Positions 8,099 through 15,984 of a stretch of 39,752 bases of DNA are shown here, piece after piece. This DNA is from Rhodospirillales bacterium (GTDB taxonomy: Bacteria; Pseudomonadota; Alphaproteobacteria; Rhodospirillales; WMHbin7). Under the pieces are notes generated by a model. It saw only the letters and a program-made list of their open reading frames with translations. It searched no databases and was not told where the DNA came from. The stretch covers positions 1-39,752 of the forward strand of contig JACRPC010000025.1 in the NCBI GenBank assembly GCA_016214125.1, given 5' to 3'. The position numbers were made by a program, and so were the translations under genes. Within the stretch, counting starts at the first letter, position 1. Each line of letters opens with the position of its first letter.

Positions 8099-9015
8099 CG
8101 GCCGGCCTGCTTGCGTTCGAGCAGGCCCATCAGGCCGCGCGGCGCGTACATCATGCACAGCATCAAGATGGCGCCGTAGATGATTTCCTGGAACGACAGC
8201 AATTGCCGCAACAGCTCGGAAAAGAGGCCGAGGATCAGCGCCCCGCCCACCGCGCCGACCACCGAGCCCAGCCCGCCGACGACGATCATCGTCAACACCA
8301 TGATGGTGGTCATGAAGCCCAGGCTTTCCGGGTGAATGAAGGAGGAGAAGGTGGTGAACAGGCCGCCCGCCGCGCCGGCGTAAAAGGCCGAGAGGGCGAA
8401 GGCGGCGATCTTGACGCCGCGCACGTTGACGCCCATGGCGGCGGCGGCGATTTCCGATTCGCGCACGGCGCGAAAGGCGCTGCCCAAACGCGACCGGGTG
8501 ATCTGGATCGTCAACAGCAGGAAGGCCAGGGTGACCACCAGGACCAGCAGATAAGCGTCGCGATCGGTGACCAGCTTGAAGCCGAAGAGATTGGAGGGGT
8601 TGATGCGCAACCCGTTGGGTCCGCCGGTGACCGGCGTCCAGCTCGCGAACACCCAGCGCACCGCCTCGCCGAAGGCGAAGGTCGACAGCGCCAGATAGAT
8701 GTCGCGCATGCGCAGCGAAATGGCGCCCAGCACCAAGCCGATCAGGGCGGCCAGGCTGGCGCCGGCGAGAAGGGTGACGAGGACCGGCGCGCCGGTGGCG
8801 TTGTTGAGCAGCACGGCGGTGTAGATGCCGATGCCGTAGAAGGCGGCGTGCGCCAGGCCGAACTGCCCGGTCTCGCCGATCAGGATGTTGAGGCCGAGCG
8901 ACAGAACGACGAACACCATCAAGAGATTGGCGAGATAGAGGATGTAGCCGCTGGCCACCATCGGCAGGGCGAAGAGGGCGAGCAGGATGACGACGGCAAG
9001 GGTGGCGCGTTTCAC
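8095..9015 (-). CDS. livM: Branched-chain amino acid-type ABC transporter permease LivM
   Basis: A 306-residue inner-membrane permease with about eight to ten hydrophobic segments. It carries the LivM hallmarks GETGQFGLAHAAFYGIG near 50 and the EAA-like cytoplasmic loop AFRAVRESEIAAAAMGV. I chose a GTG start at 9015, one base after the livH stop, because translation from there gives a positively charged start followed by a membrane helix (VKRATLAVVILLALF). An ATG further upstream in the frame overlaps livH by about 190 bp and is unlikely. Confidence 0.9.
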   Translation of the reverse strand: MKRATLAVVILLALFALPMVASGYILYLANLLMVFVVLSLGLNILIGETGQFGLAHAAFYGIGIYTAVLLNNATGAPVLVTLLAGASLAALIGLVLGAISLRMRDIYLALSTFAFGEAVRWVFASWTPVTGGPNGLRINPSNLFGFKLVTDRDAYLLVLVVTLAFLLLTIQITRSRLGSAFRAVRESEIAAAAMGVNVRGVKIAAFALSAFYAGAAGGLFTTFSSFIHPESLGFMTTIMVLTMIVVGGLGSVVGAVGGALILGLFSELLRQLLSFQEIIYGAILMLCMMYAPRGLMGLLERKQAGR

Positions 9016-9016
9016 G

Positions 9017-9919
9017 CTACACCTTCTTGGCGGTGGCCTTGCCGCCCAAGAGGCCCTGGGGACGCAGCAGCAGCACCAGCATGATGGCCAGGAAGGGGGC
9101 GACGACGATCGCCTTCGACGAGACGAACAGCCCGACCATGTTCTCGACGATGCCGATGACGAACCCGCCGACCACCGCGCCGGGCAGGCTGGTGAAGCCG
9201 CCAACGATGGCGGCGGCGAAACCCAGAATGACGACGATCCCCATATCGGCGGTCATCAAGAGCTTGGGCGAGATCAGGATGCCGGCCAGGGCGGCGATGG
9301 CGCTCGAAAGACCCCAGACCAGCCAGCGCATGCGCTCGATGTCGACGCCGACCAGGATGGCGGCGCGCGGATTCATGCCGACCGCGCGCATGGCGCGGCC
9401 GGTGCGGGTGAAATGGAAGAAGAGAAAGAAGGCCGCCATGGCCGCCAGGGCGAGGCCGAGAATGGCGAAATCCTGCACGGTCGCCGTCGCCATGCCGATC
9501 GAAACCGAATCGGTGGGAAAGAGGGCCGGAAAGGAGCGCGGCACCTCGGCGATGCCGGTCTGGCGCATCACCCCTTTCAGGAAATAGGACAGGCCCAAGG
9601 TGGCGATGACCAGATTGACCGAGGCACCGCGCGCCAGGGCGACCCGCTTCAGCACCAGGCGCTGGAAGATGGCGCCGCCGAAAAACACCGCCGCCAGGGT
9701 GAGCGGAATCATCACCAGATAGGGCACCGAGGCGAAGACGAGCAGCACCAGGGCGATGTAGCTGGCGACCATGAAGATCTCGCCCTGGCCGAAATTGGGC
9801 ACGTCGGTGGTGTTGAAGATCATCACCATCGCCAAGGCCAACAGCGCGTAGATGGACCCCGTGACAAGCCCGGACATCAGGCTCTGCTGAAAGAACAGCA
9901 GGAACAATTCCCAGGTCAC
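9017..9919 (-). CDS. livH: Branched-chain amino acid-type ABC transporter permease LivH
   Basis: A 300-residue permease with about eight membrane segments. Typical LivH features are the N-terminal SLMSGLVTGSIYALLALAMV, the FGQGEIFMVASY stretch and the EAA-like loop GRAMRAVGMNPRAAILVGV. It lies 36 bp after the binding-protein gene and one base before livM. Together with LivM it forms the channel of the importer. Confidence 0.93.
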   Translation of the reverse strand: MTWELFLLFFQQSLMSGLVTGSIYALLALAMVMIFNTTDVPNFGQGEIFMVASYIALVLLVFASVPYLVMIPLTLAAVFFGGAIFQRLVLKRVALARGASVNLVIATLGLSYFLKGVMRQTGIAEVPRSFPALFPTDSVSIGMATATVQDFAILGLALAAMAAFFLFFHFTRTGRAMRAVGMNPRAAILVGVDIERMRWLVWGLSSAIAALAGILISPKLLMTADMGIVVILGFAAAIVGGFTSLPGAVVGGFVIGIVENMVGLFVSSKAIVVAPFLAIMLVLLLRPQGLLGGKATAKKV

Positions 9920-9955
9920 GGGGTCCTCGACGCGTGGAGGCGGCGCGGGCTTCGG

Positions 9956-11170
9956 CTAGCCCTTATATTTCCACTTGTTCGAATAGACGCCGGGCTGCAG
10001 CACGCCCTTCTCGCCCTCGAACTTGAGGAAGATCGCCGATTCCTGCCCGGCGCGATCGTTGTCGCCGAACTCGATCGGCCCGGCCATGACGCCCGATTCG
10101 AACTTGAGGTTGCGCAGCACCCAAGCCACGCCTTCCCGGGTCGGCTGCGGCCCGGCGAGATTGAGGGCGTGCGTCACCACCATGGCCGAGGCCAAGCCGT
10201 AAGGCATGTAGGGGCTGGGATGGTCGGGGGTCTTGGCCAGTTCCGGATAGGCGGTCTTGTACATGTCGTAGACCCATTGCAGCTTGGGTCCGCCCGGCAC
10301 GTCGGCCAGCAGTTCCTGGATGTAGAGATTCTTGAACGCCTCCTTGGTGCCAACATTCTCGACCATCTGCACCAGATTGGCGATGCCGTTGACGGCGATG
10401 ACGATCGGCGTCTTCCAGCCCAGCTCGTGCGCCTTCTTGATGGCCAGGGTCGCCGGCCGCGCGTAGGCGGTGACCAGGAGCGCCTCGGCGCCGCTGGCCT
10501 TGAGCTTGAGAATGGGGGCGGTGATGTCGGTGATGTCGGGATTGACCGATTCGACGATCAAGGTCGCGCCCTGCTCCTTGGCCATGAATTGGGCGGCTTC
10601 CAGATTCCAGGCCCCGTAGGCGTCGTCGTGATTGAGATAGCCGAGCTTCTTGACCTTGAGCGAACGGGTGGCGAAATCGATCATGGTGCCGCCGACCGCC
10701 CGCTGCGAGATCGAGATGGCGCCGAAGATGTAGTCGGTCGGCGGATAAAGGGCGCTGTCGCCGGACGCGTTCAGCATCACGAACGGCACCTTGTTGCGCA
10801 GGACGTATTCCTGCGCCGCCACGGTCGCCGTCGAGCACGAGCCGCCGTTCAGCATGAACACCTTGTCTTGCTCGACCAGCTTCTTCACCGCCGCCACCAC
10901 GTCGTTGGCGGCGCAGCGATCGTCTTCTTGCACGAGTTCGATCTTGCGGCCCCAGATGCCGCCTTGCTTGTTGATGCGGTCGTACCACATCTTGGCGGCG
11001 TTCAAGGGGTCCTCGCCATAGGCGAGCGCCTTGCCCGACATCGGCCCGAAGAGGCCGATCTTGATGCTGTCCTTGGACAGGCCCGGTTCCTGGGCCCCTG
11101 CGGCGCCCGAAAGGAGCAACGCAGCGGCTGTCACCACCAGGGCGGACTGGATGTAGGTTCCGATTTTCAT
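9956..11170 (-). CDS. ABC transporter periplasmic substrate-binding protein (LivK-like, peripla_BP_6)
   Basis: A 404-residue type I periplasmic binding protein. It has a clear Sec signal peptide (hydrophobic 9-22, likely cleavage after AGA at about 26), then IKIGLFGPMSGKALAYGED, the usual start of this family. It would capture the substrate for LivHMGF. It is the first gene of the ten-gene leftward unit; paired TGTATACA-type sites lie 61-131 bp upstream of its ATG. Binding-protein identity does not reveal the ligand; members bind amino acids, urea, aromatic acids and other carboxylates. The enzymes downstream suggest an organic acid. Confidence 0.92.
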   Translation of the reverse strand: MKIGTYIQSALVVTAAALLLSGAAGAQEPGLSKDSIKIGLFGPMSGKALAYGEDPLNAAKMWYDRINKQGGIWGRKIELVQEDDRCAANDVVAAVKKLVEQDKVFMLNGGSCSTATVAAQEYVLRNKVPFVMLNASGDSALYPPTDYIFGAISISQRAVGGTMIDFATRSLKVKKLGYLNHDDAYGAWNLEAAQFMAKEQGATLIVESVNPDITDITAPILKLKASGAEALLVTAYARPATLAIKKAHELGWKTPIVIAVNGIANLVQMVENVGTKEAFKNLYIQELLADVPGGPKLQWVYDMYKTAYPELAKTPDHPSPYMPYGLASAMVVTHALNLAGPQPTREGVAWVLRNLKFESGVMAGPIEFGDNDRAGQESAIFLKFEGEKGVLQPGVYSNKWKYKG

Positions 11171-11230
11171 GCGAACTCCTCCCTAAGACGCAGTCTTGCT
11201 GCGGCAGTTGTTTGTAAATCGTCGTCATAA

Positions 11231-11301
11231 TGGATACAAAATCGGGATATCGTCAACGGTTTTTAGCCAAATTTGGCCGATTACCGTCTTGTTTGTATAC
11301 A
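11231..11301. promoter_or_regulatory. Paired operator 1: TGGATACA (11231-11238) and TGTATACA (11294-11301)
   Basis: Two palindromic sites, one with a single mismatch, start 63 bp apart in the region upstream of the binding-protein gene (ATG at 11170). The core GTATAC with flanking T/A fits the sites described for FCD-type GntR regulators. Three other intergenic regions in the cluster carry the same pairing at 62-63 bp. I infer that the GntR protein encoded at 20317 binds here and controls the ten-gene unit. Confidence 0.7.
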
Positions 11302-11328
11302 TTGCCGGCGGCAAATACCTTCGATATC

Positions 11329-12507
11329 TCAACCCCGGCCAAGCCGGCGGCGCAGGTAGAGGCCAAGAATCGGTAGAAAAATCGCCGCCGGTAGAAAGGC
11401 CAGGGCATAGCCGCCTTGCTCGACCAGGCGGCCGATGAGTTCGACGCCCACCGCTTGCCCGACCATCAAAGCGGTCACGAACAGCGACATGCCGGCGCCG
11501 CGATTGGCCGGCGCCATCTGGGTCGCCAAGGTCTGCAAGGTGTTGTGCATGGTGTAGAAGCCAAGGCCCGAGAGGGCGACCAGGAAAACCACCGCCCACA
11601 GCGGCGGCGTGGCTGCCATTCCGCCGAACGCCACCGCCATGCCCAGACCGCCCAGCAAGACCAGACCGCGCTGCTTCAGGCGGGCGATCAGGCTGGGCGC
11701 GGTCAGGCTGAAGCCCAGGGCGCCGACGCCATAGGCGGCCAAGATCATACCGATCGGCGCGTAATCGAGATCATAGGCGTGGCGCAAAAAGGCGCCGGCA
11801 TAGGTGTACGTGCCGAAGAACAGAAAGCCTTCGACGAAGGCGCATCCGATGACCAGCCGCACCCGGGCGTGGCGCAGCAAGGCGGGATAGGTGGCCAGCG
11901 AGAACGGACGCGGCGGCGAGCGCGGCACCGATCGCCCGGCCCAAAGCTCGGCCAGCAACAGCGCGCCGGCCAGCAGGAACACGCCGCCCAAAAGGGCAAA
12001 CAGCCACCGCCAGCCGATCCAGCCGCCGATCAATCCGCCCAGCGCCTGGCCGGCGACGAAGCCCAGGATCGAGCTCGACATGAAACGCGCCAGCACCGCC
12101 TGCAAGCGGTCGGGCGGAACGACTTCGCCGATGAACACCATCGCCAGCGGGATGATGCCGCCCGAAGCGATCCCGCCCAGCAGGCGCAAAAGCCCCAGCG
12201 TCGTCAGGCTGTCGGCGAAGGCGGCCAGGATGGTCGCCAGGCCGGCCAGCGCCGCCATGATCGCCGCCACCCTGAAGGCGCCCAACCGATCGCCGATCGG
12301 GCCCAGCGCCAATTGGGCCAGGCCGTAAGCCAGGGAAAAGGCGCTGGCGACGATCGCCGCCTCGCCGACGCCGGTTTGGAAATCCTCGGCGAGCTGGGGC
12401 ACCAAGGGGTCGGAGACCCGCATCGCCGCCATGGCGGCGAAGGCGGCCACGGCCAGAAACAGAATCGGGCGGCCGATGGCGGCGGCGGGCAGGGCGCTTG
12501 GGGTCAC
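11329..12507 (-). CDS. Major facilitator superfamily transporter
   Basis: A 392-residue MFS carrier with twelve predicted membrane helices. The loop between helices 2 and 3 shows the MFS motif A region LGPIGDRLGAFR, and the second half mirrors it. The GTG start at 12507 overlaps the TGA of the oxidoreductase gene upstream (GTGA), so the two genes are coupled. It resembles DHA-type efflux carriers more than sugar importers, but substrate is not readable. It may export an intermediate or provide a second uptake route for the cluster. Confidence 0.87.
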   Translation of the reverse strand: MTPSALPAAAIGRPILFLAVAAFAAMAAMRVSDPLVPQLAEDFQTGVGEAAIVASAFSLAYGLAQLALGPIGDRLGAFRVAAIMAALAGLATILAAFADSLTTLGLLRLLGGIASGGIIPLAMVFIGEVVPPDRLQAVLARFMSSSILGFVAGQALGGLIGGWIGWRWLFALLGGVFLLAGALLLAELWAGRSVPRSPPRPFSLATYPALLRHARVRLVIGCAFVEGFLFFGTYTYAGAFLRHAYDLDYAPIGMILAAYGVGALGFSLTAPSLIARLKQRGLVLLGGLGMAVAFGGMAATPPLWAVVFLVALSGLGFYTMHNTLQTLATQMAPANRGAGMSLFVTALMVGQAVGVELIGRLVEQGGYALAFLPAAIFLPILGLYLRRRLGRG

Positions 12508-13634
12508 GCGCTCTCGCGCTTTCCGACATCGCGGCGATCGAGCCACCAACCGCTTTCCACCGGCCAATCGGCGAAGCCGCGCTCGGGCTCCAGGCGATGG
12601 CGGGCGCGCAACGGCCAATTGGGATCGACCAGCGCCTCGCGGCCGATGGCGACCAGATCGGCCTGGCCGGTGGCGACGATTTCGGCCGCCTGTTCCGGCG
12701 TGAGGATGAGGCCGACGGCGATGGTGGCGATGCCGACATCCGCCCGCACCCGCTGGGCGAAGGGCACCTGAAAGCCCGGCCGGCGCGGCAGACGGGCGGC
12801 GGTCGCCGAACCCAAGAGCCCGCCCGAGGAACAATGGATGGCGTCGACGCCCAGCGCCTTCAGCTCGTGGGCCAGGGCGACAGTGTCGTCGAGGGTCAGG
12901 CCGCCCTCGATGCCGTCGACCGCCGACACCCGCACCAGCACCGGCTTGTCGTCGGGCCAAACCGCGCGCACCGCCCGCGCCACCTCAAGGACCATGCGCA
13001 TTCGCCCCCGATGATCGCCGCCATAGCCGTCGTTGCGGCGGTTCGACAAGGGCGAAAGGAACTGGTGCAGCAGATAGCCATGGGCGGCATGAATCTCGAC
13101 CGCCTGGAAGCCGGCGGCCAAGGCGCGCCGGGCGGCGGCCGCCCAGGCCGTCACCAGTTCGCCGATCGCCGCCTCCGACAAGGGCTGCGGGGGTGGATGG
13201 GCTTCGGACGCCGCCAGGCCGCTCGGCGCCACCACCGGCCAGGGCGCTTCGCCGCGTTGGGTCCGATCCTCGTCGTCAAGGGGCGTGAAGCCGTGCCAGG
13301 GCCGTCGGCAACTGGCCTTGCGGCCGGCGTGATTGAGCTGGATGGCCGGCACTGTGCCCAGCGACGCCAGAAATTCGGTGACCCGACGCAAGGGGGCGAT
13401 CTGGTCGTCCTGCCAAAGGCCGAGATCGCCATGACTGATCCGTCCCCCGGGATCGATGGCGGTGGCCTCGAGAATCACCATCGCCGCCCCGCCCATCGCC
13501 AAGCGGCCGTAATGGGCCAGGTGCCAATCGTTGGCCAAGCCGTTGGCGGCCCGATATTGGCACATCGGCGGAATAATGATGCGGTGCGCCAGCGCAACCT
13601 TGCGCAGCGAAAGCGGCTGAAAGAGCCCGGCCAT
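12504..13634 (-). CDS. NADH:flavin oxidoreductase, Old Yellow Enzyme family (YqjM/XenA type)
   Basis: A 376-residue FMN enzyme that normally reduces activated C=C bonds of enals, enones or enoyl compounds. Class-typical features are Cys25 in PPMCQY (the redox-tuning Cys of YqjM-type enzymes), the HLAHYGRLAMGG stretch, QLNHAGRKAS, the substrate-anion pair in IHAAHGYLLHQFLSP, and the C-terminal phosphate-binding LVAIGREALVDPNWP. The start at 13634 gives a family-standard N-terminus; the region upstream holds the operator pair and no coding support. It heads a two-gene leftward unit, divergent from the racemase-fold gene at 13779. It could saturate a double bond in the pathway substrate. Confidence 0.92.
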   Translation of the reverse strand: MAGLFQPLSLRKVALAHRIIIPPMCQYRAANGLANDWHLAHYGRLAMGGAAMVILEATAIDPGGRISHGDLGLWQDDQIAPLRRVTEFLASLGTVPAIQLNHAGRKASCRRPWHGFTPLDDEDRTQRGEAPWPVVAPSGLAASEAHPPPQPLSEAAIGELVTAWAAAARRALAAGFQAVEIHAAHGYLLHQFLSPLSNRRNDGYGGDHRGRMRMVLEVARAVRAVWPDDKPVLVRVSAVDGIEGGLTLDDTVALAHELKALGVDAIHCSSGGLLGSATAARLPRRPGFQVPFAQRVRADVGIATIAVGLILTPEQAAEIVATGQADLVAIGREALVDPNWPLRARHRLEPERGFADWPVESGWWLDRRDVGKRESA

Positions 13635-13671
13635 TCTGATCACCCGCAGAGTCTGTTTCGTTGAACGGCAT

Positions 13672-13742
13672 TGTATCCAAACGGCCCGAACAAAAGCCAG
13701 GAACAAGGTGGCGTTGACCGAATATCGGCCATTATGTATACA
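13672..13742. promoter_or_regulatory. Paired operator 2: TGTATCCA (13672-13679) and TGTATACA (13735-13742)
   Basis: The sites start 63 bp apart in the 144-bp gap between two divergent genes. One lies about 38 bp before the oxidoreductase ATG, the other about 37 bp before the racemase-fold ATG, so each is placed to cover one promoter. The left site has one mismatch from TGTATACA. Same inferred GntR control as the other pairs. Confidence 0.7.
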
Positions 13743-13778
13743 TTTCCTGGTTGGGCCCGTAAGAAAAAGAGATTGTCG

Positions 13779-14570
13779 ATGAAGATCTGGTACCAGTCCA
13801 CCTTGGATTTCGATCATCATCCGAACTACGGCAAGGCCTTGCGCAACCACTTTGCGCGCGTCGCCACGCCGGGCACCGAGGTGGTGCTGAAAGGGCGCGA
13901 CAGCGATCTGGGGCGCGGCCTGATGGCGCCCGATGTGATCGGCTCACCGATCGTCTATCACAGCATCGTCGCCCCGGTTTTCGTCCGCGCCGTGATGGCG
14001 GCGGAAAAGGACGGGGCCAAGGCCTTCATCGTCGGCTCCTTCAGCGAACCGATCCTGCCCGAGCTGCGCTCGCTGGCGACCATTCCCATCGTGTCGATGG
14101 CCGAGGCGACCTTTCTGGCGGCGGCCTCGGTGGCGCCGGCGATCGGCTTGGTGACGCTCAATCCGCTGGTCGTCCCGCTGCTCGTCAAATCGATCGCGCT
14201 TCATAAGTTCAAGGAGCGGATCAGCGGCATCGGCGTCGTGCCGGGCAACATTGCCGAGCACGAACTGGAAGGCGCCTTTGCCAAGCCCCGGCCTTATCTC
14301 GAACACTTGATCGCGGCGGTGCGCGAGCAGATCGCCAAGGGGGCCCAGGCGGTGATCCCGGCCGAGGGCGTGCTGGGTGTGCTGGCGGCGGAAAACGGCC
14401 TCAACAATGTCGATGGCGTGCCGATCATCGACGCCATCGGCACGCCGGTCCTGTTCGCCGAATTCGCGGTGGCCTTGGCCGAACGCACCGGCGTTCGGCA
14501 AAGCCGCGCCGCCTATCCGTTGCCCAGCCCGCAGGCGATGAAGGTCCTGGCCGGAATCGCCTCGTCCTGA
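13779..14570 (+). CDS. Asp/Glu/hydantoin racemase-fold protein without catalytic cysteines (copy 1)
   Basis: A 263-residue protein recognisable as the Asp/Glu racemase superfamily by its start (MKIWYQST), the GSFSEPILPELRS loop (86-98) and the AVIPAEG loop (191-197). In hydantoin and Asp/Glu racemases these two loops carry the two catalytic Cys residues. Here the positions are Ser87 and Ala195, and the protein has no Cys at all. It therefore probably does not racemise by the two-Cys mechanism; a decarboxylase, isomerase or binding role is possible but unproven. Start at 13779 is chosen by the match with its paralogue at 18523. The gene lies between operator pairs 2 and 3. Confidence 0.8.
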   Translation: MKIWYQSTLDFDHHPNYGKALRNHFARVATPGTEVVLKGRDSDLGRGLMAPDVIGSPIVYHSIVAPVFVRAVMAAEKDGAKAFIVGSFSEPILPELRSLATIPIVSMAEATFLAAASVAPAIGLVTLNPLVVPLLVKSIALHKFKERISGIGVVPGNIAEHELEGAFAKPRPYLEHLIAAVREQIAKGAQAVIPAEGVLGVLAAENGLNNVDGVPIIDAIGTPVLFAEFAVALAERTGVRQSRAAYPLPSPQAMKVLAGIASS

Positions 14571-14588
14571 CCGCATGGATTCGAGATA

Positions 14589-14658
14589 TGTATACAAAAC
14601 GTGGCTTGATTAGCTTTTTTCGGCCGGCTTGACGCCAAATCAAACTATTATGTATACA
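14589..14658. promoter_or_regulatory. Paired operator 3: TGTATACA at 14589-14596 and 14651-14658
   Basis: Two exact copies start 62 bp apart in the 131-bp gap before the rightward five-gene unit. The second is the centre of a perfect 16-bp palindrome, ATTATGTATACATAAT (14647-14662), the best site in the window and probably closest to the true consensus. It ends 40 bp before the ATG at 14702, which suits repression of that promoter. Confidence 0.78.
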
Positions 14659-14701
14659 TAATGCCAGTCTATCCCTGGCGCCGATGGGAGCAGCGACCGA
14701 G

Positions 14702-15109
14702 ATGAGTGGGAAACAATCACGCCGCGTTCGGGTCCTGCTGGGCAAGGCCGGGCTCGACGGCCATGACCGCGGCATCAAGATCCTGGCTCAGGCGCTCAAG
14801 GATTCCGGCGCCGAGGTGATCTACACCGGCCTGCACCAAAGCGTCGCCCATATCGCGTCGATCGCCGTGCAAGAAGACGTCGACGTGGTCGGGGTGAGCA
14901 TCCTGTCCGGCGCCCACATGACCCTGGTTCCCGACCTGCTGGCCGAGCTTGTCCGCCAGGGCGCCGGCGACAAGCGGCTGGTGGTCGGCGGCTTCATCCC
15001 CGAAGAGGACGAGCGCCAGAAGCTCGAATCCTTGGGGGCGGCCAAGGTCTTTCCGCAAGACGTGCCGCTGGCCGAGATGGTGGCGGTCATTCACGCGCTC
15101 GCAGGGTAA
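14702..15109 (+). CDS. B12-binding small subunit of acyl-CoA mutase (second copy)
   Basis: A 135-residue stand-alone cobalamin domain with GKAGLDGHDRG (His21 as lower ligand), SILSGAH and VVGGFIPEED. It is homologous to the subunit at 2675-3091, but many positions differ, so it is not a recent duplication. It begins the rightward unit and has no large subunit beside it. It must pair with one of the two large subunits encoded 10-12 kb away, or with one outside the window. Start at 14702 follows GGGAG; an upstream in-frame ATG at 14684 lacks a ribosome binding site. Confidence 0.9.
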   Translation: MSGKQSRRVRVLLGKAGLDGHDRGIKILAQALKDSGAEVIYTGLHQSVAHIASIAVQEDVDVVGVSILSGAHMTLVPDLLAELVRQGAGDKRLVVGGFIPEEDERQKLESLGAAKVFPQDVPLAEMVAVIHALAG

Positions 15110-15121
15110 AGGAGAATCCGC

Positions 15122-15976
15122 TTGGCCGGCATCATCGACATCTGGCACCAGCCCTACACGCCCGACATGATGAAGCGCTGCTACGTCGACGACGAGGAAC
15201 AGGGCAAGGTCATCGAATGGTGGGGTCTGGGCGATCGGGTCAAGGGGCGCAGCCCCGAGGCCTTCCTGGCCGACATGGACCGCCACGGCATCGACAAGGT
15301 CCTCATTCCCTCCTTGCAGATCCGCTCCTTCGTCCATCAGCGCATGCAATGGGCCTTCAGCGCCGACGAGATCCACGCCATCATCAGGGATCATCCCCAG
15401 CGCCTGCACGGCCTGTTCGGCATCAACCCCTACAGCCGCATGGCCGGCGTGCGGGCGCTCGATCGGGCGGTGCGCGAGCTGGGCTTCGTCGGCGCCCACA
15501 TCCATCCTTACGGCTTCGAACTGCCCATCGATCATCGGCGCTACTATCCCTTCTACACCAAATGCGCCGAGCTGGGCGTGCCGGTGGTGATTCAGATCGG
15601 CCATTCCGCCGAGGCGATGCCGAGCGAAACCGGCCGGCCGATTCTGCTCGACACCATCGCCCTCGATTTCCCCGAGCTGCGCCTGATCGCCGCCCACACC
15701 GGCTGGCCCTGGGTGGAAGAGCTGATCGCGGTCGCCTGGAAGCATCCCAACGTCTTCATCGCCACCACCGCGCACGCGCCGCGCTATTGGAAGCCGGAAC
15801 TGGTCTCGTTCCTCAACACGGCGCGCGGTATGGGCAAGGTGATGTACGGCTCCGATTTCCCGGTGCTCGATTGGCCGGGCTCGCTCGAGCAGATCCGCGC
15901 GCTGGGCCTCAAGCCCGCCGCCCTGGGCCAGTTGCTCGAGGGCGCCGCCCGCAAGGCCTTTTCCTTCCCCCCCTGA
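15122..15976 (+). CDS. Amidohydrolase-2 family protein, CouO-like (possible beta-ketoacyl-CoA hydrolase)
   Basis: A 284-residue TIM-barrel protein of the amidohydrolase-related family. The usual N-terminal metal motif HxH is replaced by DIWHQP (6-11). Later His and Asp positions are present: IQIGHSAE, AAHTGWPW and YGSDFP. From memory, the segments RYYPFYTKC, MPSETGRP and LDFPEL resemble 4-hydroxyphenyl-beta-ketoacyl-CoA hydrolase (CouO), which also lacks the standard HxH. I therefore favour hydrolysis of a CoA thioester or beta-keto intermediate over an ACMSD-like decarboxylase. It starts with TTG at 15122 after a strong AAAGGAG site and is followed by the CoA ligase after 8 bp. Confidence 0.78.
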   Translation: MAGIIDIWHQPYTPDMMKRCYVDDEEQGKVIEWWGLGDRVKGRSPEAFLADMDRHGIDKVLIPSLQIRSFVHQRMQWAFSADEIHAIIRDHPQRLHGLFGINPYSRMAGVRALDRAVRELGFVGAHIHPYGFELPIDHRRYYPFYTKCAELGVPVVIQIGHSAEAMPSETGRPILLDTIALDFPELRLIAAHTGWPWVEELIAVAWKHPNVFIATTAHAPRYWKPELVSFLNTARGMGKVMYGSDFPVLDWPGSLEQIRALGLKPAALGQLLEGAARKAFSFPP

Positions 15977-15984
15977 GGTGCCCG

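Noticed and set aside
9016-9204. An upstream ATG start for livM
   Set aside because: It would overlap livH by about 190 bp and add a non-hydrophobic Arg/Ser-rich leader; GTG at 9015 gives a normal permease N-terminus.
13779-14570. Calling the racemase-fold proteins functional Asp/Glu or hydantoin racemases
   Set aside because: Both catalytic Cys positions are Ser and Ala in both paralogues, so the two-base Cys mechanism cannot operate.
14571-14701. A tRNA, riboswitch or cobalamin riboswitch before the B12 subunit gene
   Set aside because: The gap is too short and lacks a B12-box-like or cloverleaf structure; the only clear structure is the operator pair.
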